DNA of 64,000 nucleotides from Asterella californica. Its lineage: Eukaryota; Streptophyta; Marchantiopsida; Marchantiales; Aytoniaceae. Positions 12,346 through 24,165 of the stretch are shown in pieces; the stretch's first letter is position 1; each line of letters starts with the position of its first letter. The notes under the pieces were generated by a model. That model did no database searches. It had not been told where the DNA came from and worked only from the letters and a program-made list of their open reading frames with translations. The position numbers and the translations under genes are program-made. The stretch lies in assembly GCA_036924285.1 (NCBI GenBank), contig JAYKYS010000012.1, positions 11,036,001 to 11,100,000 of the forward strand, given 5' to 3'.

Positions 12346-12963
12346 CTATCTTTAGACTCACCAATGCACATACCGTCTTCATGTATCAAATGCATTGAGT
12401 TTTGGATGGATTGTTGGATAAGTATGTGATGGTGTTTTTGGATGATATCTTTATCTATAGCAAGATCGAAGAAGAACACAAGACACATGTGCAAGAAGTG
12501 CACACACTTCGCAAATGAAAATTCTATTGCAAGAAATCCAAATATGAGTTCTGGAAGATGAAGACCACATTTTGAGGGCATAAGATTACGATGGATGACA
12601 TAAAGATGGAAGAAGAGAAGATCAAGATAATTACTGAATGGTCTATGCCAAATGATGTTGTTGAAGTATGAAGATACAATGGGATGGCGAGCTTTTATTG
12701 ACGGTTCATCCATTATTATGCTCATGTGATTGCACCTCTAACGGATTTGTTGGGGAAGGATACCAAGTTCAAGTGGGGATCCAAATAAGTAGAGGCATTT
12801 CAAAAGTTGAAGGATATGGTTTATTCACTATCTATTCTACAAGCTTATGATCCACAATTATCATGCATAGTTGATTTTGATGCTTCCAACTTTGCAATAA
12901 GAGTTGTCTTACAACAAGATTCACCGATGGTCTCCATCCGATCATCTTTGGATCTCGTTGGCT
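12346..12963 (+). pseudogene. Chromovirus (Ty3/gypsy) reverse transcriptase remnant, 5' half of a split element
   Basis: The plus strand reads an RT palm with LTNAH, then VFLDDIFIYSK (the catalytic DD) and continues through the connection domain to the start of RNase H (DPQLSCIVDFDASNFAI). Several stops break it. At 12963 a 6-kb insertion interrupts it; the element resumes at 18916 in RNase H. The upstream RT, protease and gag are missing. Confidence 0.85.
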
Positions 12964-15900
12964 TGTGGTGCCCACAAATTACAGGAATCACGAATTTTTG
13001 AAATTTTTAAGATTAATAACTTGTTTGTATAACTGAAGAAGCGTTGTTACTTAAGATTACGGCTTCCTTAGCAGGAAGATGATCTTAAGAGCTGTTTGTA
13101 ATAAGAAGTTGACTTCTTCAGAAGACGACCGTCTTCGGAAGATCATCTTCTCAGTTGCGTCTTCAGAAGATGAGAAGACGGTGGAAGATGGGAAGACGGC
13201 GGAAGACAGCGACCGCGAAGGATCAACCACGAGTTTTCGGGTAAGACAGTAGGTGTACCTACTGGAGCGCACCGAATAGGTAGGTAGGTCAGGAAGACAC
13301 CAAGGACGAGAACCCCTAATCTGCGGGGAAGATGCGTGAGGAAGCACATTAGCCACCTTCCAACTTCCCGCAGCACAGTGCGTCTGAAGAAGATCGATTG
13401 AGAGAGTGAACTTCGAGCTAGCATTGAGAGAGGAATCGAGTAAGACATCGAGGTAGGAGAGAGTACGTTGGCAGCTAGGCGAAGGGTGAAATCGGATTGC
13501 GAGAGCACAAACAGCAGAGAGAGCGAAGGCATTTCTGTGGAGCTTCCGAGAAGTTGACAGTGGAGAGTGGCGAGTAGAAGCGAAGGTAGAATCGAGGTGT
13601 GGACCGAAATTGACAGCAGGCACATTCGAGAGGAGTCGCATTGGAAGCTAGTACAAGAGCCAGAAGCGCGCGGAGGTCGAAGGCAACTCGGGAGCCGAAG
13701 AAGACTGTAGAGGTTCTTTCCCCTGTTCTTTCCCCTTCCCACTTCTTCTCGCCATTGTTTGGTACTCCCCGCGCTTCCTTGATTGTGTGCAGGCAGCCTG
13801 ATCGATTACCCCACCCCCATTCTTTCTATTGAGACATTGGGCGCGGAAGCGCTGCCAAATTTCTGTCAAGATATCTCATTGCTTCTTCCCGAGCTCAATT
13901 CGAGCTTCCCTACCCCTAGTCTTCAAATTGACGAACCCAACTATCAATTTCTCTACCCTACCACCTCTCTACCCCCGAAACTTGGAATAGAAGACGATTC
14001 GGAAGATGGGAACATCTTCGGAAGACGCTTCTCGAACTTGACTGTCTTCGGAAGACATCTTCGGAAGACTGTCTTCGGAAGTCGACTGAACACAATTCGT
14101 ATCAAGAGTGGATTTGCTTTGCTTTTGTGTTTAGAGCGACTTGGTACGAAACCTGAGTGGTGTGGTGAGTTGTTGTGTTATTTCGAGAAGTTGGAACTCG
14201 GGAACTAGGCCTGTGCCTCCCGGTCTTCCAAGCTTCTCAACTCCACATCTTCCTAGAGAGACTAGAAGACTGAAAGGCTGGAAAAATGAGCGAGAAGACG
14301 TGAGGGTCCATTTCGGGTCTCTTCTGTCCGACCCATAGCAGCCGTTCCTTCTTCTTCCCGAACTTAGAAGAGAGTTGTGAGAAGTATTGCTGGCAGAATC
14401 TGGAGAGAATGGTCGAGGGTCATGTCTTCCCATCATGCAGCAAACTTCTTCTGAGTGCGTATGAGAGGTGAGAAGTCAGAAGAACAGAGTGCACATGTCT
14501 TGAGTCTGTTGTGAGGATAGATTGCGCGTAGGAAGAAGAAGACAGGTGAGACCAGTGAAGGGAAGTCTGACTTCGGGAGGTCTTCCGAGAACGACATTGA
14601 ATCGGAAGCTGTCCCAAGTGTCTTCCCAGAGGCCACTGTCACCGCAGGAGCCCGCAACCATCTTCTGAACCTTTCTCATACTCTACTTCTCGCATATCTT
14701 GTATCTTCTGATAGGAAGTAGGATGTAATGCAAGGTGGGTTGTCTTCTTGGTAATCCATGCGAGGCCTTGCTTAGATAGGATTGTTTAGATATAGCTCGG
14801 AAGACGAGAGCTATTTAGGAAGCACTGTTAGAATCCCGGAAGACGGAGTAGCTGTCTTCTGGAAGACTAGTTTCGTCTTGAGTGGAAGCTAGACTGTGGG
14901 CACTCGGGAAGAACTGAGCCTTCAGCTCATAGTAGGTGCTTGTGGTTTAGTGCAGCATATCTTCCAGGTATGTCGATGCATCCCCGAGGCTTGGTGTTAC
15001 CAGCGACAGAATTGGCCGAGGCCACTCCTTTCCTCAAGGAGTTGGGTCTCGACTTCTTCCTGTGGGACTGGAACCTCGCAGATCAAGAGCTTCTGGAGGA
15101 GGTATGGGCCGCGTTACCACCGCGTAACCGTGTACCTGCAAAGGCAGGAGTTGCTCGGGGAAGACCATCTTCCTGGACAGAAGACTGGTGGCGTAAGGCG
15201 TTTCACAGGCCTGAGACCGAGAACCGAGGATATTGGTACGAGAAGAAGATCTTGCCTAGGATTGTGAGTTCATGGCATGTGTCTGTGAGTACCATCTGCC
15301 TTTTCGTGGAAGACAGGCAGGGGAGGAACGGTTGGAAGATAGAGTCTTACCGGGAGCCGAAGAAGCGACTTCTGGCGAAGTTGTTTCTGCATCTTTTCCC
15401 CAAGGGAAAAGCGCAGAAGACAAGGTACTTAGGAGATCAGGACGTGGAGTTCCTGGAATCAGTGTGGGATGACAGAGTGCCAATTACTGGGGCGCGTACA
15501 TCCACAACTATGTACAGACGGAGCTAGCATACTTGGGTACCCCGGCGGGAGGACATCTGACGCCCTTCTTCTGCTACTTGTATGTAGCCATGAGGGATCT
15601 TAGGGAAGATCAGCTGGCAGTGTATGGGCCAACGGAGCGACAGGAGGTGAAGGAGGAGACCTCGGAAGACGATGACCGAGAGGCAGCAGCAACGCCCCCT
15701 CCCACTCTGATGCCACAGCTGAGACCCGGCTCTCACCAGAAGACGCTTCTGGTGAGGGAAGACGAGTCTAGTGGGTCGGAAGACGCCACGTCAGTGAGGA
15801 AGATGGGTCACATAAGTATACCGAGGACACCCATCTCCCTCATCCATTCAGGATCGGAGTCGGACTCGGAGGAAGACTTGCTGAGTACCCGATCGGAGTA

Positions 15901-18900
15901 GAAGACAACTTCTGTAACACCTGGGAGTCTTCCGAAGACTCCAGAAGACGAAGGATGGATGGGTACTCCTACTGCGATGCGAGGAAGCGCAAAGAGGAGA
16001 GCCGCTCCTGCCACGAGGAGTCTTCCACCCCGGAAGATGAGAAGAGTAGCTTCTTCTCGTGTGTAGAAGATGAAGGCCGTAGTGGTGGAAGAGGCTCCCT
16101 TGCCTCTGGAAGACGAAGTCGACACCATCGAGCGAGTGGTGGGGATGAACTTGTCTTCTGCAGGAAGACGACTGGAGGAGTTCAGTGCCTACTTCCAGAA
16201 GGAGATCCAGCCCGCTATGGGGTTGCTGGAAAGGAGAGCGAGGGCACAGGAGAAGCCCTTACAGCCTGGATTCGGCCTGCGCACCTTGCTGCGACAGGAA
16301 GACAGCCAGCAGAAGACGGAGTCTCTGGAAGCTAGTCTCCGCACTACGGAGAAGCTTGCAGCCAGGTACAAGGCGGAAGCAGCCGCTTCTGCCAAGGAGT
16401 CGATGCAACTTCGGAAGAGCAACCAGGAGTTGCAGGCGCGAGTACAGCAGCGTGATCAGGAAGTTCTCCGAGTACGGGAGAAGATCACTGCCCTCGCAGA
16501 AGAGCAGACCACTTGGAAGATGCAGCGAGAAGCCGCAGAAGCGCGCAGAGGGAAGCAGCGGAGGCTCGTGCGCAGAAGATGCTAGCTCAGTCGGTAGAAG
16601 CGCTTCGGAAGAAGTTCAACTTCACTGCGGGTAAGAAGTTACTTACCTTAGCTAGGGAATGGGACAGCGGGTCCAAGACGAGGTTGGTGGAATGCAGAGA
16701 TAGCATGTTCAGGTACCTGGATAGACAGATAGAAGGAGTGAAGACATTTTATAGTCTTCCCTCACTTCCGACACCTGCAACCGCATCTTCCCAAGCCCCA
16801 GCACCCTCGACTGGATCCGGAATGGAGAAGGAGGAGTTCGATCTCGCTGTACACTTGGTGGTGACAGCGTTGGAAGACGAGAAGACTCCAGAAGACGCCC
16901 CGGAAGACATGATGTCTTTTGGAAGACAGGAAGACGAGCCGTCTTCCCAGGTATTCCGCGTGGAGGAAGCGACTTCCCCGGACCCCTATGAGATCGCCAT
17001 GGTCCCTAGTACTGCATCTGTGCCTCAGAAGACCGAAGACGCACCATTCGACTCGTCTTCCCAGAAGACCATTCCGTCTTCCGAAGTCGAAGCCGAGGAA
17101 GACGCAGCCGCAGAAATAGCAAGGCCAGCGAAGAGCGAGGAGAGGGAAGCTACCTCTGTGGTACCCGAGGTAAGTGCAGGGCTTCCCAGCCCATCAGAAG
17201 TCGAGGTAGTAGCTCCGGTAGGAGCAGATCATGTAGAGATTGCCACCGAGCAATCAGAGTAGTTAGCAAACTCAATCGACACTTCCAGATTTAGTAGGAT
17301 TGGACATGCTATCTTAAGGGTGGCAGTTTTCCATGTAAAAATAGTTAGGACCCCATGTGGCAGCATAGGTAGCGTAGGAGTAACATAGTGGAGGGCTAAT
17401 TGGGAAGAGGGACCGCATGCATGTGAGGTGACAACCTTTTGTCAGCGCCTCTCTCTCTCTCCCTGGTGGTCGCCTCCCCTGACTCTCGAGGCAGATGGTT
17501 AAGTAGGATAGCAGGGTAGGAGAAAAGCTCTCTGAGAGCTCTGCCAGCTCTGAGAGCTCTGCCAGTTCTGTAGAATTCGGCAGTAACTGAACATACACAC
17601 CGATTCTACAGGCAGGCAGGCGAGACACATTAGAGCAGAGACAGTCTTAGCGCACTACACCCGTGGTTGGAAACATACGAATAGTCTTGGAATATACATG
17701 AGGGGTCTGCATACTCGCACCAGCAGTGGTTCGAAGATGTAGATAGAGGTAGTGGACAGTCCAGGAACAGGGAACGGCATCCTCGTGCAGTCCTGTTGGC
17801 TGGGCTGGTGTGTCGAGGAGTAGACGCAGGAAGTAGCGGGAGTGAGCTTCCCAATGCCATTGTGACTTCTTCTCGGGGAATAGATTGTGGATTTGAGTGC
17901 AGCAGCTTCGCTCATGTCTTCTGGGTGGTGGAATGTATTGAATTCGCTCCCAATTGTGCATGGGAAGTGTTCTTCTTGAGTGGCGGTGAATGTCAACAGT
18001 TGTGGAGTGTAGCTTGACTCGTTCAGTAGAGCACTTGGGATCTACGTACGAACGGTCTTCTGGGTAAGTGATCACAGAAGACAGAGCAGTCAGAGCAGCG
18101 AAGTGAAGAAGAAAGAAGACTTCTTCCCGCAACAGAAGACGACATCCTCGAGTAGAAGACGGTGCTACAGTACTCACGTTTGTTGTCTTCCTCCCCAAAC
18201 TATTACAAGCAGGGATGGCTTGTTAGTCAGGATCCGGACTAGAAGCCTGTCGGAATCTTAATTTACTCTTTTCCTCTTGTTTTCTCTTGTTTGGCTTTTC
18301 TCATCTTCCCCATCTTCTCCCATCTTCCCCATCTTCTTACCTTCTTCTAGTGAGCTTCCGATACTTCTATTGAGCTTCCGTGAAGGTGAATGTCGTTGTA
18401 GCGCTGTAGGAAGACAACTTCCGTAGGCAGAAGCCTGGGAAGGCTACAGGGGGTATACACCCTGTGATTTATCCAACCCGATGGAATGTGAGTGTGAGAA
18501 TAAGGTGTAACGACTGTTACTAGTCGACTTCTGCGAAGCCGGACAGCCTTCTGGAGGTGTGAGAAGACGAGCTAAACCCCCAGAAGACGAGAATCGCTTC
18601 GGGAAGACGGTATCGAGAAGACCGGAAGAAGCAACCTGGAAGCAGGAAGATCGTCTTCCCGAGCTTCTCTGTGAATAGTTGTATGATATTGTAATTGGTA
18701 GTTGTTTGTTTGGGTCCAGAGCACCATTTGGCGTATCTGGAAGACGTGTTGTTTTGTGTGGTTTTGTGAGAAGACGGGATTTTCTAGGCAAAACTCGTGT
18801 GTTTGTGTGTTTGAACAGATCTTAGAACTTAGAGCAGCGTTACTTGTGCAAATCCTCTGTGGGAACGATATCTTGTATACTAAATGGGCAAAAGGAGAAA

Positions 18901-18915
18901 TCCTACGTCACTACA
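12964..18915 (+). mobile_element. GAAGAC-rich LTR-type retroelement inserted in the chromovirus
   Basis: The insert starts TGTGGTGCCC and ends CACTACA. It is flanked by the 5-bp duplication TGGCT (12959-12963 and 18916-18920), and removing it rejoins the interrupted RNase H frame, so the borders are secure. TG..CA ends and a 5-bp duplication are LTR-retrotransposon traits. The segment AAATCCTCTGTGGGAACGAT near 18850 resembles the LTR 3' ends of Tat/Athila/Ogre-type elements. I could not find a matching left LTR by eye, so it may be a rearranged or 5'-eroded copy. No RT or integrase was seen. Both coding and noncoding parts are packed with GAAGAC/GTCTTC: six between 13117 and 13208, and five between about 14020 and 14085. 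Confidence 0.8.
14967..17262 (+). pseudogene. Gag-like protein: globular domain plus coiled coil and acidic tail (frameshifted)
   Basis: A reading of about 760 codons is spread over three frames. The globular part (about 14970-15640) contains FFLWDWNLADQELLEEVW, WTEDWWRKAFHRP, then NYWGAYIHNYV and GGHLTPFFCYLYVAMRDL. A frameshift near 15480 splits it, TAG stops follow at 15899 and 16067, and a second frameshift lies near 16550. From about 16070 to 16700 the sequence is a long Glu/Arg/Ala/Gln-rich coiled coil. The tail to 17262 is acidic and Ser/Pro-rich. No zinc knuckle, protease or polymerase is present. The globular domain is related to the frame at 50536-50939. I take it as a structural (gag-like) protein of a non-autonomous or distant LTR element; I cannot name the family. 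Confidence 0.6.
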
Positions 18916-18920
18916 TGGCT

Positions 18921-20713
18921 AAATTCATCTGAACAAAATTATTCCGCACGAGACCGTGAACAAATTGCTATGATATATACCATCAAATTTTGGAGACACT
19001 ACTTACTAGATAACCCGTGATCATGCGGATCGATCACAAACCATTGCTGCAGAACTTACACTTAGAGAACATGAAGAGACAACATCATCGATGGGAAGAA
19101 CAACTTCAGCTCTATGATATCAAGTTAGAATACAAACCCGGTAAATTTCATGTCATTCAGATGTACTATCACGTCTCGACTACAAGTCTTCATCAGACTC
19201 CTCGATAGTGAAGGCTATCACTACAGTCACTCTTGATGAAGAATTCAAGTCCACATTTCAAGCGGTGTTCCAAAGCAACTCCTTCTTCAACTTGATACGT
19301 GATCATACGACGGCTCAAGATCAAAGGTATACTAAAGGATGTTTCGCTGTATAATAAACATCGTTCGTATGTCTCACAAAACTCATCATTGCGTCTCACT
19401 CGACTACAAGAAGCACACGACCTACCGATCTCATGTCATCTCGAGGTTGATAAGACTATCAGTCTTCTACAATGTATATGATGGTGGCTAACCGCACAAG
19501 ATGTTCGGGAGTTTGTTTGCTCTTGTGAAAGTTGTCAACGTCACAAAGTGATAAGTCAGAAACCAGCAGAGTTATTACAATCATTACCTATTCCGTCCAC
19601 ACGTTGAAAACACGTTAGCTTGGATTTAATCACCTCTTTATCTACAACTGCTCATGGTCATACTACGATCATGGTATTTGTGGATAAACTTAGTAAGCAA
19701 ATCCATCTAACACCCATTGTTGACACAGTGGATGTTCCAACACTTGCACGTATCTATTTGGATATAGTCTTTTGACATCTCATGAGATACCTCAAATACT
19801 CATTTTCGATCGTGATCTTGACTTCATTGGTAAGTTTGGACGACCTCTTTTTGAGATACTTGCACAAACTTTTCTTATCCACTGCTTATCATCCACAAAG
19901 TGATGGACAAACTGAACATAGTAATTGTACTTTGGAAGACATGCTCCAGGCCGTCATCAACGTTCATCAAATAGAATGGGGTACTCTACTACCGAATGTC
20001 AAGTTTGCTTACAACAACTACAAGCAAGCAAGTGCAAGCTTTTCTCTTTCTTTCTCAACTATGATCAAGACCCTCTAGTCCCTGATAAACTCCTTGCTCC
20101 CCTTGTTTTTCATGTTCTTAGCATCACTGTGTTCTTTTCTATGTTATCTCGTTCTTTGCAAGAAGCAAAAGATCATTTAGCTATCGCTCAAAATCGTCAA
20201 AAACAATACGTAGACCAGCACCGTCGAGATCTTATCTTCACTATAGATGAGAAAATCATACTATTCATCCAAAATTTTCCTCTTTCTCTTGATACTGATG
20301 TATGTAAACTCTCACTCAATTGGATAGGACCATTTTCAATAGTCAAAGTTGTCTCTCTTGTTGCTTACAAACTTGATTTCCTCCTCATATTCGGATCCAT
20401 ATCCTTTTTCACATTTCTAAGTTAAAACCTTTTGTACCTAACCCTTCTTCATTTCCTAATCGTGTCCAATCTCCACCTCTATCTCTTCTCATAGATGATC
20501 ACGAAGAGTTTGAAGTTGACCAAATTCTAGCTAAACGTGAAGTCCAACGAGGTCGACATCATCATGTGGAATATAAAGTTTTATAGAAAGGTTATCCTCT
20601 TCATGATGCTACATGAGGACCGGCTACCAACCTTTGTAACTTTCTCGAGCTCATCCAAGAGTTCAAACGTTTGTCAAGTGACCAAGATGTCACCGACTAG
20701 CAGAAAGAGAATA
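18921..20713 (+). pseudogene. Chromovirus RNase H, integrase and chromodomain remnant, 3' half of a split element
   Basis: RNase H resumes after the insertion (SARDREQIAMIY, IDHKPLLQNLHL, then YKPGKFHVIQ). The integrase zinc-binding CxxC (CESCQRHK), the core (TAYHPQSDGQTEHSNCTLEDML) and the C-terminal region follow, ending in a chromodomain at about 20505-20670 (DQILAKREV, HVEYKVL, KGYPLHDAT). In the chromodomain both conserved Trp positions are stops (TAG at 20584, TGA at 20613). Several frameshifts break the rest. The chromodomain places it among chromoviruses. Confidence 0.85.
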
Positions 20714-21113
20714 TGTAATAATACGCATTTGCGTAAGTAGACACTTTAGCAAAAGTTACTCAAAAGTTATAGTAGAAGTTATGTAGAGTTAGAAGTATGA
20801 ACTATCTACGTTAAAGAATACTCTAGTAACGTACTTAAGAAGCTTCTATTATATTGAGTGAATAATATACTTAAGAAACTTCGTGATGACCAAGGTTGCT
20901 TCCAGAGGAAGTAGATGATTAACTTCATGAGAAAGTTAACGGTTATCTTATGATAGAAGTAGACTGCTAGCTTCAAGAAGAAGCCTTATATAATCCAGAC
21001 TTTAAATATCAAGGTTGTGGCCAGCTCTAGCATCCGGAGTTTTTCTCTATTCTCAGTTGTCCTCTTGGCTCCACTTCCTATTCCGCTCCTCAGCTACTGA
21101 TCTTTTACAAACA
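20714..21113 (+). repeat. Putative 3' LTR of the chromovirus
   Basis: It follows the chromodomain after a purine-rich tract (GCAGAAAGAGA) that could be the polypurine tract. It begins TGTAATAATACG, contains a TATA-like CTTATATAATCC near 20983 and can be ended at TTTTACAAACA (..CA). There is no second LTR in the window to confirm the ends. Confidence 0.45.
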
Positions 21114-21429
21114 AGGTGGATTTAACTGATGAGATGTTTAAAATGTCTTTAAGAAGTTTTTGTTCATAATTTTGTTACACTTTGAAATAAAAAAATTTCT
21201 TCTTCTTTGAAAATCAATAAAGCAACAGAGTAGTTGACATGATATAATATATGTTTCTGTACAACCCTAAGCGTAATTACTTGCATAACTTCGACGTCTT
21301 CCAACTAACCATAAATGTCATCGGACATAATAAGAACTCAATGTATGCTCGAATATGTATTCTCATAGTTAAGAATCTGAGGACGTCTTTGTTAGAAATT
21401 TATCAAAACACTATGTACGAAATTGTGAT

Positions 21430-21830
21430 GAAAGAGTATATTGTACTATTGATTTCAACGATTTCAAAATATGCTATAATCGTTTGTCACACTTAGTATC
21501 CAACATCCAGCATGTAGTTTATTGTTGCTCCTTCAACAACTTATGGTAGTATCTCATGAGGAGCAATTATACGTATGATGAACATCTCAACACCAAGATA
21601 AATTAAATCTCCTAAAATATATTGTGGTTCATCATCATTGTTAAAGAAATCTTGTAAGTCTTATAGGTGTTTAAGCAACTGACGTCATGGTAACTTCTCG
21701 GATATCCATTATGATACAAGGTGCCAATGTGACATGATTTCAAACAATAAAATTTCTTACGGTCATGGAGATACTTGCTATGGTCCGGATTCTGGAAAGG
21801 TTTACTACATTTGCGTAACATATAATCAAC
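21430..21830 (-). pseudogene. Possible Harbinger-like (DDE_4) transposase fragment
   Basis: Read on the minus strand, the frame around 21500-21660 gives DDEPQYILGDLIYLGVEMF, then APHEILP, and after a stop VVEGATINYMLDVGY. This resembles the YLLGD..Y.GEEMFIMRR..RRE segment I know from PIF/Harbinger-type nucleases. Upstream, around 21720, are LHDRKKFYCLKSC and IGTLYHNGYP. Stops are frequent and the catalytic set cannot be completed. Confidence 0.35.
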
Positions 21831-22158
21831 GAAGCATATGCAAATAAGGGAAGTAGAGAGTCATCTTCCTTAATTTAGCTCTCTCTTCACGGATGACCAC
21901 CATATGTCATCAAGAAAACAGTATAAGCTCATACAAACAAAGTATTGATCATTGAGAAGCTTTTCCAATCCCTTCAAGTAAACGTTTTGTACACAACCAT
22001 ATTAAATTATGTTTCAAATACATGATGTAACTAAAAAGATGTGTATGTGAATTTAATTTTGATTACCTTTCTGTTTTATATATATTCTCTTTCATACCAG
22101 ACACTCTACAATTATGTGTTCTAAAGAGATTAAACTTCCAATGCCAAAAAGCTTTCTA

Positions 22159-22667
22159 TGTCGTGCGCATACACATCGCTACACAACATACATCGCTGTC
22201 AGAGGTACACCACACATACACATAACACATGGACGATGTCATACACATACACAAGTGTACCACAATAATCTGAATACAGAGATTACCATCTCCAACACCA
22301 CAACAAGGATTACTCACAAACGGTCAAGCCAAACCCACTCTAAACGCGAAGAGAATCCGGGTTACACTCAACTAGACTATCCACCATAGCCTGGAGCTTG
22401 AAGGCTCAACTCAAAGAACTAAGGCCTCCAAGCCCTACCTGCGAAGTTTACCCCTAGTGGGCTCTCCCCAACTCGCCCTAACGGCACTAACGGCCTTACG
22501 GGGATGCGTCACTTCGCACTCGGTCAACCTAGCCGAGGGGTCCAAACTGACGTGACAGCTGTCGTGCGCATACACATCGCTACACAACATACATCGCTGT
22601 CAGAGGTACACCACACATACACATAACACATGGACGATGTCATACACATACACAAGTGTACCACAAT
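22159..22667 (-). repeat. 3' LTR with 108-bp direct repeats (A-core-A)
   Basis: Repeat A at 22159-22266 and again at 22560-22667 is identical over 108 bp. Between them lie the 292-bp core (22266-22557) and a GC dinucleotide. The junction CGACA-GC-TGTC is a palindrome, like two LTR ends joined. In element orientation A begins TGTGGTACAC directly after the purine run AGAGGGGCGAT and ends CGACA. Confidence 0.8.
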
Positions 22668-22680
22668 CGCCCCTCTAACT
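22666..22680 (-). other. Polypurine-tract-like run before the 3' LTR
   Basis: On the minus strand AGAGGGGCGAT directly precedes repeat A. The two other copies have AGGAGGCGAT and AGGAGACGAT at the same place. This conservation supports it as the plus-strand primer site. A second purine run just upstream (GATGGGGCAA before TGTAGCACCC, near 22775) is a rival LTR start. Confidence 0.5.
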
Positions 22681-22838
22681 GACGGTTAGGTCCCTCTAAC
22701 TCCAGATAGCTCTATATCCCAACTACGTGATACACACCTTCATGGGTGCAAGGATCAGGAGGCCGGGTGCTACATTGCCCCATCGTTAGTCGCCTGTCTG
22801 CAATCCATATCACGCAAAGATCTAATCGACTATCTCCG

Positions 22839-24165
22839 CTATATACATCGAGGATAAACCCACCGTCCAGTAGGAACTACACTGAGAGGTGGAGTCAAAC
22901 ATGACATGTGCCAACCTCTCGAACAACCATCACACACCAACATACGGGCTGCTCCACCAGCAGACCCACACAACATACACCTCAAGCTCGCGCGTACAAC
23001 TGCTAAGCTTGGGTCAACGGTACCATCAATGTTGGGAAGATGACATGGCGCGCAATTACGCACATGGTCCTTCCACACAACACCATCATGGCCCTCTAAC
23101 ATGAGTACTCCAGAAGGTAACACCTCACGCACTCGTAAAATAGTGCACCCTGCGGTCACGTCCAACGTCGTCGGTGCAGTCTGCTGTAGATAGATATAAT
23201 CGCCAGGATGAAACCTGCGAATCGACGGTCGATAACCTCCTCCTCGGATAGTCGCATACCGCAACGTGTCTCTATGCTGGGCAATCGCTAGGTTCTCAAA
23301 AGCCATAGACATAACTCTCCGAAATGTCTCTGCTCGTTGAGAACATGCTCTCACCCACATATCCGGGTCATCAAGGTCCAGCACCTCAGCAGAATCACGA
23401 CGAATGGCCGAAGGTAGATCTAGATCTCGGCCATACAATAAGAAATACGGTGAGAAGGAAGCCAAAGACGCTTGTCGGCAAAAACGGTAGCCCATAGCCA
23501 ACCATGGTAACTGCACATCCCAGTCTCCCAAGTGGCCCTTCTGCAAGCCATACTTGCGCAATCCTCTCTTCACCGTCTGAACTACCTTCTCCGCCAAACC
23601 ATCCGCCTCAGGATGATCTCGAGATGTAGTGATCAATCAGCGCCTGATCACACAAGGCCTGAAACTCACCAAGGAACTCTGTACCTTGGTCTGTCAGCAC
23701 TTCAGCTGGTGCTCCGAAACGACTCATCACTCGATCTAAGAACGCGTACGCCGTCCCTTCACTCGCCTTGTCTGGTAATACCACCAACTCAATCCACTTG
23801 GAGAAGTGCTCCACCATCACCAACACATACCGGTGGTGACGTACGGTCAACGGTAAGGGTCCCGCAAAATCCAAACTCGAACGGTAACCCAACCCTATAA
23901 TCGGTAAGGGGTGTAACTGTGGAGTAGGAGCATTAAACGATGCTCGTACTCGATCACAAACCACATATCGTGCGACAAACTGTTGCACATCGATGTGCAT
24001 ACCACGCCACCAATACTGTCCTTGGAGTAAGCTATGCGTACGCTTCACTCCAAAATGTCCCAACTCCTCATGGGCATGTCGTACTAACTGTGCCCTCTGG
24101 GATGGATGTGGCACTATCCGTACCCTTCCATCACCCCACACTCGAAGTACATGTCGTCCTTCTCA
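22839..24165 (-). pseudogene. Integrase with C-terminal PHD finger
   Basis: The zinc domain reads HAHEELGHFG with the downstream CxxC changed to YVVC. The catalytic core shows LDFAGPLPL, LTDQGTEFLGEF and, after a frameshift, DHPEADGLAEKVVQTVKR (the D, D, E set). At about 23635 five bases present in the 10-12 kb copy are missing, shifting the frame. The C-terminal region (FHPGDYIYLQQ, VREVLPSGVLML) is followed by about 50 residues of PHD finger near 22839-22985: RCMLCG, VCDGCSRGWHMSC, GRWVYPRC, stop. Spacing is C-x2-C-x11-C-x2-C-x4-H-x2-C, then W and the final C; the expected penultimate Cys is Tyr (TAT). A stop at 24163-24165 separates this segment from the RNase H region. Confidence 0.9.

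Noticed and set aside
12964..18915. A spliced host gene with coiled-coil product
   Set aside because: The block is bounded by TG..CA and a 5-bp target duplication inside a retrotransposon, and the frame is broken by stops and shifts.
22775..22785. LTR start at TGTAGCACCC, preceded by GATGGGGCAA
   Set aside because: The purine run before repeat A is better conserved among the three copies, and the LTR terminus CGACA pairs with a TG start there. The alternative is kept only as a rival.
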